A stretch of DNA of 28,160 bases from DASZCR01 sp964246705 (lineage in GTDB: Bacteria; Acidobacteriota; Blastocatellia; Pyrinomonadales; Pyrinomonadaceae): contig CAXTRQ010000068.1 in the NCBI GenBank assembly GCA_964246705.1, positions 1-28,160 on the forward strand. The letters run 5' to 3'. The notes under the pieces were generated by a model. The model had not been told where the DNA came from and ran no database searches. It saw only the letters and a list, made by a program, of their open reading frames with translations. A program made the position numbers and the translations under genes. This document shows, piece by piece, positions 17,425-24,849 of this stretch; within the stretch, counting starts at the first letter, position 1, and each line of letters starts with the position of its first letter.

Positions 17425-17433
17425 ACGTGCAAC

Positions 17434-17649
17434 ATGGAAGAAAAGGAAGACAATACATTATACAAGGTGGTCGTCAATCACGAGGAACAATACTCAATCT
17501 GGCCTGCCGACCGTGAGAATGCGCTCGGCTGGAAGGATGCCGGGAAAAGCGGGTCTAAGGCTGAATGTCTAGCGTACATCAAAGAGGTCTGGACAGACAT
17601 GCGGCCACTCAGTTTGAGGAAGAAGATGGAGGAATCCGCTAAGGGATAA
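17434..17649 (+). CDS. MbtH-like protein (NRPS adenylation-domain chaperone)
   Basis: 71 residues, the family's normal size. MbtH-like proteins bind the N-subdomain region of NRPS adenylation domains and are needed for solubility or activity of many of them. The consensus is clear: VVNHEEQYSIWPADRENALG continuing to GW (residues ~14-33), Leu at ~46, and VWTDMRPLSLR (52-62). ATG 17434 is chosen because AAGGAG (17419-17424) lies 9 bases upstream and gives the family length. An in-frame ATG at 17329 would add 35 unrelated residues. It stands alone, followed by a strong terminator, 12 kb from the NRPS tail at the left edge. It may act on that NRPS or on others elsewhere in the genome. Confidence 0.95.
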   Translation: MEEKEDNTLYKVVVNHEEQYSIWPADRENALGWKDAGKSGSKAECLAYIKEVWTDMRPLSLRKKMEESAKG

Positions 17650-17697
17650 CACCGCCATTGACTGTCGTCGAGTAACACCTCTCATGTGAGCACCAAC

Positions 17698-17751
17698 AAA
17701 AGAGTCTGTAGCAAATCACTTGATGAGTGATTTGCTACAGACTCTTTTTTT
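17698..17751 (+). terminator. Strong intrinsic terminator after the MbtH gene
   Basis: The 20 bases at 17701-17720 are a perfect reverse complement of 17726-17745, with a 5-base TGATG loop, and AAA/TTT can extend the stem to 23 bp. A run of seven T closes it (17745-17751). It lies 49 bases after the MbtH stop. The unusually long perfect stem would act mainly on the + strand; the A-run on the other side is only four bases. Confidence 0.9.
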
Positions 17752-17834
17752 CAAAACAATTCTGGTGTAAACGCTGAGTTTGACGTGACACGTCCCTGAA
17801 AACTAGAGCAGACTGCGTGTTAAAATTCGGCCCA

Positions 17835-17872
17835 TTCCAGCAGCCATTGGAGCAGAATGATGGCTGATGGAA
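17835..17872. other. 13-bp imperfect hairpin, possible structured RNA
   Basis: 17835-17847 pairs with 17860-17872 over 13 positions with a single mismatch, and the loop is 12 bases. It lies 84 bases after the MbtH terminator, has no T-run, and does not look like a second terminator. Its role is unknown. Confidence 0.35.
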
Positions 17873-18156
17873 AAATTCCAAACTCACGCAAGAGCAGGGG
17901 GGCAATCTCCTGATATTTTAGCTGTGGCAATACAGTGTCTAAAAATTTCTTGACAACGGGATATGCCCGCATGTAAGGTGAATTGCTGCGCTAGTTATGT
18001 TAGATGTTTTTACATTAATCAACCTCATTGCGGAATCTCAGACCCAGAAGAGCATTTTGTACCGTCTCACTACCGTATTACATTCCCTATATGACAAAGG
18101 GTAATGAGCTTGTAAAGGAGATCGGATAACCGCTCCGGGTCTTCTCATACTCTAGC

Positions 18157-18186
18157 TGTGAATGTTCTCATGATGCCTAATATAAT
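18157..18186 (+). promoter_or_regulatory. Candidate sigma70-like promoter
   Basis: A perfect TATAAT at 18181-18186 follows a poor -35 (TGTGAA, 18157-18162) with 18-base spacing. It lies about 255 bases upstream of the short peptide start, leaving a long leader with two inverted repeats. The match is partial and the region is AT-rich, so this is tentative. Confidence 0.3.
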
Positions 18187-18442
18187 ATTGGATAAATAAT
18201 TCTGAGGCGCGTAACCCTCTTCAGTTTCTCACGCGTATCTCCGTGCACTAGGTTTCGACAGCAAACTCGTTTCTTTACCTGAACCTCATCCGTTCATAGT
18301 CAGGTTCAACGGCTTACATATCAGTCAGCTTAGGTCAGCGCTCTGGATTTATGTTATCGCTGACACGGCAATCCGCACAGGATGGCCAATCCAAGCTCAT
18401 TGGTGAAGCGCTCTAACATCCTATAGAAAGGAGATTACTCCC

Positions 18443-18526
18443 ATGAAAAAATTTGACATTCGCAAAGTCGATACACTCAAGACCACGGCAGCCCCTTATC
18501 CTTGGTGGATGTGTTTGCCTTTCTAG
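18443..18526 (+). CDS. 27-residue peptide: candidate ribosomal peptide precursor or regulatory leader peptide
   Basis: ATG 18443 is preceded by AAAGGAG (18427-18433) at ideal distance, one of the best SD sites in the window. The peptide starts with a charged segment, MKKFDIRKVD, continues TLKTT and ends AAPYPWWMCLPF before TAG. This gives a leader-like basic half and a compact hydrophobic half with two Trp, one Cys and three Pro. No lanthipeptide, lasso, thiopeptide or PQQ precursor pattern fits. Downstream on the same strand are two alternative hairpins, a TPR protein and a heterodimeric ABC exporter. Reading 1 is a precursor exported by that transporter. Reading 2 is an attenuation leader sensing tryptophan through the tandem UGG codons, although no tryptophan gene follows. 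Which reading is right cannot be settled here. Confidence 0.55.
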   Translation: MKKFDIRKVDTLKTTAAPYPWWMCLPF

Positions 18527-18527
18527 T

Positions 18528-18577
18528 TGACACAATTGGGGTGGTGTCACCAGCCTCTCCGGAAGTCGGTGACACCA
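18528..18577 (+). promoter_or_regulatory. Two mutually exclusive hairpins after the peptide gene (attenuator-like)
   Basis: TGGTGTCACC (18542-18551) is perfectly complementary to GGTGACACCA (18568-18577), a 10-bp stem with a 16-base loop. GTGTCA (18544-18549), inside the first arm, can instead pair with TGACAC (18528-18533), just after the peptide stop. The two structures cannot coexist. No U-run follows, so a classical intrinsic terminator is unlikely. The hairpin may reduce read-through or stabilise the short peptide mRNA 3' end. A further CCCCAG/CTGGGG pair lies at 18613-18618/18638-18643. Confidence 0.5.
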
Positions 18578-18713
18578 TGCCAACCCAACAATCTGAACGT
18601 CTATAGAATCAACCCCAGAGCACGTTGAAGACTGCAACTGGGGCGGCTCGGCTCCAAGCACTTTTCACTTGTACTCCTGAATTAATCCAATCCGACAGTG
18701 AAGGGACAGATTT

Positions 18714-20684
18714 ATGAACTGGCAGCAACAAATGCCTACTATTTCATCCGGCACTCCTACACGCGTTATTTTGTTGGAGGCCGAGGCGGGTTCCTCCCGT
18801 CGGGCTGTGTTGCAGCAATGGCTACATGAGGCGGAGGCTAACGGCGCGACGACATGGCTCTTGTCATGCGACTTTGAAGAGGGCGGCGTGTGGTCCGGCA
18901 TTAAGGATATGTTAGAGGACATACTGCCCCGGCTTGAAGAGACTGCGCCTCACTTAATTATCAAACACGGTTATGAACTGACCATTGCGCTGCCTTATCT
19001 GTGGGGCAAGATACCTGTGCGTCATCCGCTGACGGAAACAGCGCCGATGCATGAGAAGGTGCGTAACTACCCGATTGACAGAGCGTACCGGGTCGTACAT
19101 GGCCTCGTTAATCTGCTCGTCGAGTGGCATCGTCTTTCGGGCGGCGGCCCGTGGGTCATCGCGTGCGACCATTACGACCGCGCAGGAGCGATGGCTACGC
19201 GCTTCTTCAACGAACTGATGCGGCGTCGTGGCCAGCAGTTACAACTGACACTCCTGATTGCCACAGCTCCGGACGCGGGCGAGGACGCTGTACGTCGCTT
19301 CGAGCGTGAACATGTAGGTTCCGCCGTGCGTCTGAATCTGCCGTCGGACAGCCCCACTCCGCCTGATGCTTCGGAGGCATTGCGTCTGGCGGAAGAGCTT
19401 GAAGAACGGGTGGGTCCCGAACTAACGGCGATTACAATGTATCTGCCACAGTTGATTCGCTACAACTCGTTAGGGGGGCGGCCCGAACGCGCGTTGATGT
19501 GGCAGGCGCGGGCGCTTGGTCTCAACAATCACTACGGCTTTTACGAAGACGCTTTAAGATACAGCGTTCCCGTCTCGACCCACTTGGACAGCTTGTGCGG
19601 CGAGAATGAGACGGTGAGATGGAATCTCGTCGGCAATCTTTTCGGTTGCTACGTTGCGGTCGGCGACAGCGCGCACGCCTACCAGATTATAACTGACGAG
19701 GCCATGGCAAAAATCAAGCATCTGAATGAAAGGGTCAAGGTGTACTACGTGATGGGGATGCTGTACGCGCGCTACCTTCCTGCACTGGACTTCGACAAGG
19801 CTTCAGCCTATCTGGAGCAGGGGTTGAAGGACATCACCCAGACGGAACTCCCGCCGGAGGAAAGGTGCTTTTATACCGCCTTCATGATGAACGGTCTGGC
19901 ACTCGTCCGTCATCGGCAGAAGAGACCTGAAGAAGCCATTGAGCTTTGCCGGGTAGCTGGCAAATTGCTCGATGAGCACTTACGTCCTGACCAGCACAGG
20001 CTCCACCGCTCCGTGCTTCAATACAACATTGCTCAAGTATATACGTTCACGGGCCAGTTGGAGGACGCAATCACCTATTACACCGCGGCAATGGAGATGG
20101 ATCCCAACTACTCTGAATATTACAACGAGCGCGGGAGTGTGTATCTCAAACTGGGGAACTTGGATCAGGCTTTGGAAGATTTTTTGAAGGCGATTGAGTT
20201 GAGTCCGCCTTACCCTGAAGTGCTGGCGAATCTCGGGCAGTGCTACCAATTGCTTGGCAAGTTGGACGAAGCGATAGAAGCTTATTCAGTTTCGCTCGAT
20301 CTTGTTCCAACGCAGGGACTTGCTCTGTTGGGCCGCGCTCAGGCGTTGGAATCGCGAGGCCAGTTCGATGAGGCACTGGCGGACTATTCGACGGCTCTCG
20401 CTACAGACCCCGATCAGCCACTCGTCCTCTCCAATCGCGCCGTCCTGTATTACGAGATCGGCGACCTCGCGCGGGCGCACGACGACTTGAATCGAGCTAT
20501 TGCGCTATCTCCGCAGACAGCCGACCTCTATCAGAATCGCGCCATCGCGCTAATTGACCTAGAGCATTTCGCTGAGGCTGCATCCGATCTCCAAACATAT
20601 CTTCGCTTGAACCCCGAGGCCGAAGACCGTGACGAGGTCGAAGGTAAACTGTCAGGGCTTCAGGTGCGTGCCTCTCTTGTGTAA
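18714..20684 (+). CDS. Large TPR protein with a degenerate NTPase-like N-terminal domain
   Basis: 656 residues. Residues ~15-230 resemble the fold order of STAND/AAA-type NTPases: a hydrophobic strand VILLEAEAGSSRRAVLQQW at the P-loop position, then a WVIACDHYDRA strand at the Walker B position. The P-loop lacks the Gly-Lys-Ser/Thr core, so ATP hydrolysis is doubtful. Residues ~290-430 are helical. From ~437 to ~640 run about six TPR units (for example YNERGSVYLKLGNLDQALED and ANLGQCYQLLGKLDEAIEAY), a protein-protein or peptide-binding scaffold. No signal peptide or membrane segment is visible, so it is probably cytoplasmic. SD AAGGGA (18701-18706) precedes ATG 18714. It lies between the short peptide gene and the ABC exporter, suggesting an adaptor that handles the peptide or exporter. 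The function is not recognised. Confidence 0.85.
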   Translation: MNWQQQMPTISSGTPTRVILLEAEAGSSRRAVLQQWLHEAEANGATTWLLSCDFEEGGVWSGIKDMLEDILPRLEETAPHLIIKHGYELTIALPYLWGKIPVRHPLTETAPMHEKVRNYPIDRAYRVVHGLVNLLVEWHRLSGGGPWVIACDHYDRAGAMATRFFNELMRRRGQQLQLTLLIATAPDAGEDAVRRFEREHVGSAVRLNLPSDSPTPPDASEALRLAEELEERVGPELTAITMYLPQLIRYNSLGGRPERALMWQARALGLNNHYGFYEDALRYSVPVSTHLDSLCGENETVRWNLVGNLFGCYVAVGDSAHAYQIITDEAMAKIKHLNERVKVYYVMGMLYARYLPALDFDKASAYLEQGLKDITQTELPPEERCFYTAFMMNGLALVRHRQKRPEEAIELCRVAGKLLDEHLRPDQHRLHRSVLQYNIAQVYTFTGQLEDAITYYTAAMEMDPNYSEYYNERGSVYLKLGNLDQALEDFLKAIELSPPYPEVLANLGQCYQLLGKLDEAIEAYSVSLDLVPTQGLALLGRAQALESRGQFDEALADYSTALATDPDQPLVLSNRAVLYYEIGDLARAHDDLNRAIALSPQTADLYQNRAIALIDLEHFAEAASDLQTYLRLNPEAEDRDEVEGKLSGLQVRASLV

Positions 20685-20717
20685 CTCATTGCTCCGGCAA
20701 GCCATATTTCGGAGCAA

Positions 20718-22670
20718 GTGGTCTCTGCGCTGGTCGCTCTCAAGCGCGTGCTTCCCGCGTCCATTCATTTGGCATCTGCCGTGCGAATTATCGCTGACGG
20801 TCAGAGCGTCGTGGCGTGCGAGTCAGTCGAAAAGATGAAAGGCGGTAGCGAACTGACACAGCCGGGCACGGCATTGCGGCGCGCCCTCGGCTTTTTATGC
20901 CCACACCTAGGCAACATGTTGGGCGCGGCTGTCTCGATGTTACTCGTATCGGCGGCCAACCTCACCGTGCCGCAGTTGATTCGCCATGCCATAGACTCAG
21001 GCATCACGCAAAGACAATTCAGTGCCCTGCTAGTCGCCGTCGGCGGGATCACGGCAATCGCCGTAGGACGCGGTGTCTTTACCTTTCTGCAAGAATTTCT
21101 CACCGAGCGTGCATCGCAGGGCGTCGCCTACGACTTACGGGAAGCGCTCTTCGCGCATACGCAGCGGCTCGGCTTCAGTTACTTTGAGCGGGCGCACACG
21201 GGGCAACTGCTGACACGCCACACCAATGATGTCGAGATGGTTCGCATGTTCGCGGGATCCGTTATACTTCAGCTAGTCGCCTCGCTCGTCATGCTGATAG
21301 GAAGCACGATTATCCTCTTCAGTATGAACTGGAAACTGACTATTATCGCGCTGGCGACCGTGCCGGTAGTCTTCTTGCTCCTCGTCGGTTTTGTGCGTCG
21401 CGCTGGCCCGCTGTTCGGACAGATACAGCAGATGCTCGAACGCCTGAATAGCTTATTGCAAGAGTCACTGACCGGGTTGCGCGTCATTCGCGCCTACGGA
21501 CGTGAGAATTTTGAAGCAACCCGTTACGGCGAGGCTAACGATGCACTCGCAGCCCAAAATGTGGTAGTCGCGCGCTCGCTCTCCAACACTTTCCCGCTGG
21601 CCTTCTTTTTCGTCAATCTGGGCATGTTGGGGGTCGTCTGGTACGGCGGCTTGCAGGTTATCGGAGCGCGTATGACGGTCGGCGAATTGGTCGCCTTCAA
21701 TAGCTATCTCGGTTTTCTGCTATTCCCTATCCTGACACTCGGCCTCCTAACGGCTGCCCTCACACAGGCGTCCGTCTCCGCCTCGCGCATCTTCGACGTA
21801 CTCGACGCACCCATTGAGATTTATGATGCGCCTGATGCCCGCACGCTCCCGCGTGTCATCGGGCGCGTCGAGTTTAAAGACGTGCACTTTCGCTATCCGG
21901 GGAGTGAACAAGAGGTTCTGCGTCACATAAATCTGGTAGTCGAGCCGGGACAAATCGCCGCTATTCTAGGATCGACCGGCTCCGGTAAAAGCACTCTCTT
22001 GAACTTGCTTCCGCGTTTCTATGATGTGACGGCGGGCAGCGTACTGGTGGACGGCCACGACGTGCGTGAGGTCACGCTGGAGAGTCTGCGCCGTCAGATC
22101 GCGGTTGTGCTTCAAGAAACCCTACTCTTTAGTGGTTCCGTGCGTGATAACATCGCCTACGGCAGGCCGGAGGCGACGTTGGTGGAGGTCGAGCAGGCGG
22201 CCCGCGACGCCCAAGCGGACGAGTTCATACGCACACTGCCGAAGGGCTATGACACGATTATTGGTGAGCGTGGCGTCGGCCTTTCCGGCGGTCAGCGCCA
22301 ACGCATCGCTATCGCCCGCGCTCTTCTTATGGCTCCACGCCTCTTAATTCTCGACGACAGCACTTCGGCGGTTGACGCCGAGACGGAGGCGGCGATCCTT
22401 GATTCGCTCGACCACTTGATGCGCGACCAGCGGCGTACCTCGCTGGTTATTGCTCATCGCGTCAGCACCGTACGCGATGCCGACATTATCTTCTTGATGA
22501 ATGAGGGTCAGGTCGTCGCACAGGGCACACACGAAGAGTTGCTGAGTGTATGCCCACTCTATAATGACATCTTGACCTCGCAACTTTTTCCGGCGCACGA
22601 ACCACCTATCCCTGCCGACGATCAACTGCTACAGAGCAGGCGCGGCGGAGTTTCCAGAAGCGAGCTATGA
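20718..22670 (+). CDS. ABC exporter half-transporter, degenerate-site subunit (TM287-like)
   Basis: 650 residues from GTG 20718: an N-terminal ABC transmembrane domain of six segments (~65-370) and a C-terminal nucleotide-binding domain. Visible are Walker A GSTGSGKS (418-425), a Q-loop VVLQETLLFSGSVRDNI, signature LSGGQRQRIAIARA, Walker B LILDDSTSAVD and H-loop IAHRVST. The residue after the Walker B Asp is Asp547, not the catalytic Glu, as in TM287-type subunits of heterodimeric exporters. The true start is uncertain. GTG 20718 has GGAG only 3 bases upstream. ATG 20835 (start MKGGSELTQ) gives a more usual length, yet the 39-residue extension has clear coding character and its frame is open back to the TPR stop. 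The stop overlaps the next ABC gene as ATGA. Confidence 0.93.
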   Translation: MVSALVALKRVLPASIHLASAVRIIADGQSVVACESVEKMKGGSELTQPGTALRRALGFLCPHLGNMLGAAVSMLLVSAANLTVPQLIRHAIDSGITQRQFSALLVAVGGITAIAVGRGVFTFLQEFLTERASQGVAYDLREALFAHTQRLGFSYFERAHTGQLLTRHTNDVEMVRMFAGSVILQLVASLVMLIGSTIILFSMNWKLTIIALATVPVVFLLLVGFVRRAGPLFGQIQQMLERLNSLLQESLTGLRVIRAYGRENFEATRYGEANDALAAQNVVVARSLSNTFPLAFFFVNLGMLGVVWYGGLQVIGARMTVGELVAFNSYLGFLLFPILTLGLLTAALTQASVSASRIFDVLDAPIEIYDAPDARTLPRVIGRVEFKDVHFRYPGSEQEVLRHINLVVEPGQIAAILGSTGSGKSTLLNLLPRFYDVTAGSVLVDGHDVREVTLESLRRQIAVVLQETLLFSGSVRDNIAYGRPEATLVEVEQAARDAQADEFIRTLPKGYDTIIGERGVGLSGGQRQRIAIARALLMAPRLLILDDSTSAVDAETEAAILDSLDHLMRDQRRTSLVIAHRVSTVRDADIIFLMNEGQVVAQGTHEELLSVCPLYNDILTSQLFPAHEPPIPADDQLLQSRRGGVSRSEL

Positions 22671-24490
22671 CACCGAGCATTGAGGCCATTGCCAGCCAAG
22701 AGCCGGACGACACCGCGCGGAATCACGGTGTCGCGGTGCGTCGCTTACTACGTGAATTATCGCCGTTCAGACGGCAGATCGCGCTGGCCACGGCCTTCAC
22801 TCTCATTAACACGGGCGCGCAGGCGGCAGCGCCGTGGCTCATCGGCTATGCCATTGACCGTCACGTGTTGCGTGGGGATCGAAGCGGTCTGGGGCAGATG
22901 ATGCTGCTCCTACTGCTTGTCTACATCATCGGCGCGCTGGCTGGGCGCGAGCAGTTTTATCGTTTCGGTATGATTGGGCAGCGCGTCCTCGCCGGTTTGC
23001 GCATGCACCTTTTCGATAAATTCCAGCGGCTCCCGATCAGCTACTTCGACCGTCACCCCATCGGCGACCTAATGAGCCGCGTGATAAATGATGTTGGGAC
23101 TCTGAGCCAATTTTTTTCGCAGGGCTTAATACAAATCATAATCTCGTTTTTCAGTCTTACAGGCATCATCTGTGCGCTACTAGCGCTCAACATGAATTTG
23201 GCGCTGGCCAGCTTCACGGTCATCCCAATGATGATCCTGACGACTTCTCTGTTCACGAGGCGCGCGCGCGTTGCATTTCGGCGGACGCGCGAAACCGCAG
23301 GCGAGATTGCTACCGACCTGCAAGAGGAGATAAGCGGGATGCGCGAAGCGCGAGCGTACAACCGCGCTGAGATGAATATGGCGCGCTTCCGCAGGCGCAA
23401 CGCCACCAACCGTAGCGCCAACGTGCAGGCTGTCGGAATCACTTCGGCGTTTGCCCCGGCGATTGATGTCTTGAGTACTCTGGCGACTGCCATCGTCATC
23501 GGGTACGGCGGGTATCTGGTTGTTCAAAACAGATTGACGGTCGGGCAGTTGGCTGCATTCCTCATTTACGCTCAACAGTTTTTTCGCCCCGTTCAGCTAA
23601 TCTCACAGGCTTACGCGCAGTTTCAATCGTCGCTTGCTGGGGCCGAGCGGATTTTCACGATTCTCTCACAGCGACAGGAATCAGACGAAGATGCGGGGGC
23701 TTTGGAACCGGCGCACCTCGAAGGCCAACTCGACTTTCAACATGTCACCTTCGCGTATGAGCCGGGAAAGCCCGTGCTTCATGATATCAGCTTCAGCGTG
23801 AAGCCCGGACAGACTGTCGCGCTCGTCGGACGCACGGGAGCGGGGAAAACGACCGTCGCTGACCTCATCCCGCGCTTTTATGACGTGACCGAGGGTGTGG
23901 TGTCAATCGATGGTCATGATGTGCGCCAGATAAGACGCGAGAGCTTGCGCGCTCATATTGCTATCGTGGCTCAAGACCCTTTCCTGTTCAGCGGCACGGT
24001 CAGCGATAATATTGGTTATGGCCGTGTGGGAGCGCCCCGTGAGGAAATAGTGCAGGCCGCGCGTCTCGTCGAAGCACACGATTTCATCACCGCGTTGCCG
24101 CAAGGCTACGACACAGTCCTCGGCGAACGAGGCAGCACACTGAGCAGAGGGCAGCGTCAACTCATCTCGTTTGCGCGCGCGGTGCTGGCGAATCCGCGCA
24201 TCCTGATACTCGACGAAGCCACAAGCAACGTAGATACACGCACTGACGCCTTGATTCAAAAAGCACTCACGCGCTTGCTGGTTGGGCGTACCAGCATCAT
24301 CATCACTCATCGCATCAGCACGGTTCGGCATGCCAATCTGGTCTTGGTGATAGACGGCGGTCACATCGTCGAGACCGGCACTCACGAAGCACTATTAAAT
24401 AACGGCAGCTTGTATGCAGAATTGTGTGGCCGCCATTTCACCGCCTCGCCGTTCTTCCACAACCAAGTCAGACCTTTGGAGGGACTATGA
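22667..24490 (+). CDS. ABC exporter half-transporter, canonical-site subunit (TM288-like)
   Basis: 607 residues: an ABC transmembrane domain (~30-330, with the SYFDRHPIGDLMSRVINDV coupling region) and a nucleotide-binding domain. The latter has Walker A GRTGAGKT, Q-loop VAQDPFLFSGTVSDNIGYG, signature LSRGQRQLISFARA, Walker B LILDEATSNVD with catalytic Glu517, and H-loop ITHRIST. The RGQRQ signature and DEATSNVD are typical of the TM288/BmrD side of heterodimeric exporters and match the preceding gene's degenerate side. It is coupled to that gene by an ATGA overlap, so the two surely form one inner-membrane complex. Such transporters export drugs, lipids or hydrophobic peptides. The cargo here is unknown, but the short peptide at the head of the locus is a candidate. 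Confidence 0.95.
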   Translation: MTPSIEAIASQEPDDTARNHGVAVRRLLRELSPFRRQIALATAFTLINTGAQAAAPWLIGYAIDRHVLRGDRSGLGQMMLLLLLVYIIGALAGREQFYRFGMIGQRVLAGLRMHLFDKFQRLPISYFDRHPIGDLMSRVINDVGTLSQFFSQGLIQIIISFFSLTGIICALLALNMNLALASFTVIPMMILTTSLFTRRARVAFRRTRETAGEIATDLQEEISGMREARAYNRAEMNMARFRRRNATNRSANVQAVGITSAFAPAIDVLSTLATAIVIGYGGYLVVQNRLTVGQLAAFLIYAQQFFRPVQLISQAYAQFQSSLAGAERIFTILSQRQESDEDAGALEPAHLEGQLDFQHVTFAYEPGKPVLHDISFSVKPGQTVALVGRTGAGKTTVADLIPRFYDVTEGVVSIDGHDVRQIRRESLRAHIAIVAQDPFLFSGTVSDNIGYGRVGAPREEIVQAARLVEAHDFITALPQGYDTVLGERGSTLSRGQRQLISFARAVLANPRILILDEATSNVDTRTDALIQKALTRLLVGRTSIIITHRISTVRHANLVLVIDGGHIVETGTHEALLNNGSLYAELCGRHFTASPFFHNQVRPLEGL

Positions 24491-24624
24491 AAAAGACTCT
24501 TTGACTGCTCTTCATATTCACTTTGGGGGCAGATTCCAGCAATATCCACCTCGACCGAGATAAGCTTAAGCGCGACCTCTCAGGAGTCAACAGGGGCAAC
24601 ACCGGCATTTCCTCTGCGTGGTGA
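24487..24624 (+). pseudogene. Coupled small secreted-peptide frame interrupted by an early TGA
   Basis: An ATG overlaps the ABC exporter stop as ATGA and is preceded by GGAGGG, ideal signals for translation, but the frame meets TGA after only five codons (MKKTL, stop at 24502-24504). Beyond the stop the same frame reads LLFIFTLGADSSNIHLDRDK and stays open to 24624, giving 46 codons. With the stop ignored this is a textbook signal peptide followed by a short polar segment. It may be a recently inactivated gene (a Trp TGG or Arg CGA to TGA change), a sequencing error, or a 5-codon coupling peptide. A second frame (+1) is open from 24491 to about 24800, so a frameshifted longer gene is another option. 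Confidence 0.35.
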
Positions 24625-24849
24625 TGGTCTTTATTCTCTTCTCCCGGGTTCGGGTCACATTGGTGCATCGCGCAGCAGACGGCATCCTAACGGCCTCTCG
24701 CCCGAACCCGCCATTCTGCCGCGCATCCACGAACGCCGCCCGTTACAGATCGCAGGCGGAGGGATTTTTACAAGCCTCCACTCCTGTCGTCCTTTTTGAA
24801 TCAAGGTTGATTACCCGACTCTGTTGCTGTGCCTTAAGGGAGTTAGCCG
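24625..24849. other. Region without an intact gene between exporter and DUF4436-like gene
   Basis: With the preceding 135 bases this makes a 359-base gap without a complete gene. Two overlapping frames are open but lack usable starts: one runs from 24491 and ends near 24800 with GGGIFTSLHSCRPF, and one starts GTG 24618 and runs to 24875. No terminator or promoter is evident. It may be the remnant of the broken coupled gene. Confidence 0.3.

Larger units (their letters stand above)
16549..17433. other. AT-rich intergenic region between antiterminator and MbtH genes
   Basis: 885 bases markedly richer in A+T than the flanks, especially 17060-17200. It should hold the divergent promoters of the NusG-like and MbtH genes. 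It contains a 17-base perfect dyad (16754-16770), an AT-rich hairpin (17138-17161) and one weak 92-codon frame. No promoter pair is convincing. Confidence 0.5.
17752..18442. other. Gene-poor region with several inverted repeats upstream of the short peptide gene
   Basis: About 690 bases without a convincing gene. It holds a 13-bp one-mismatch hairpin (17835-17872), a TTGACA (17950-17955) without a good -10, a perfect TATAAT at 18181-18186, an inverted repeat TGAACCT/AGGTTCA (18280-18286/18302-18308), and another, GTCAGCG/CGCTGAC (18334-18340/18358-18364). Short frames at 17857-17913 and 17997-18104 are not supported. The region most likely contains the promoter and a structured 5' leader for the downstream peptide operon. 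Confidence 0.45.

Noticed and set aside
17329..17433. Longer N-terminus for the MbtH-like protein from ATG 17329
   Set aside because: The extra residues match nothing in the family, and AAGGAG at 17419-17424 clearly serves ATG 17434.
17857..17913. 18-residue micro-ORF with GGAG upstream
   Set aside because: It lies inside the right arm of the hairpin at 17835-17872 and has no leader-like or hydrophobic features; chance is likely.
17997..18104. 35-residue frame starting MLDVFTLINLIAES
   Set aside because: No SD site and no recognised family; could be an old gene fragment, but evidence is too thin to call.
18413..18661. 82-codon minus-strand frame over the short peptide gene
   Set aside because: No SD site and no family; it is antisense to a + strand ORF with much better translation signals.
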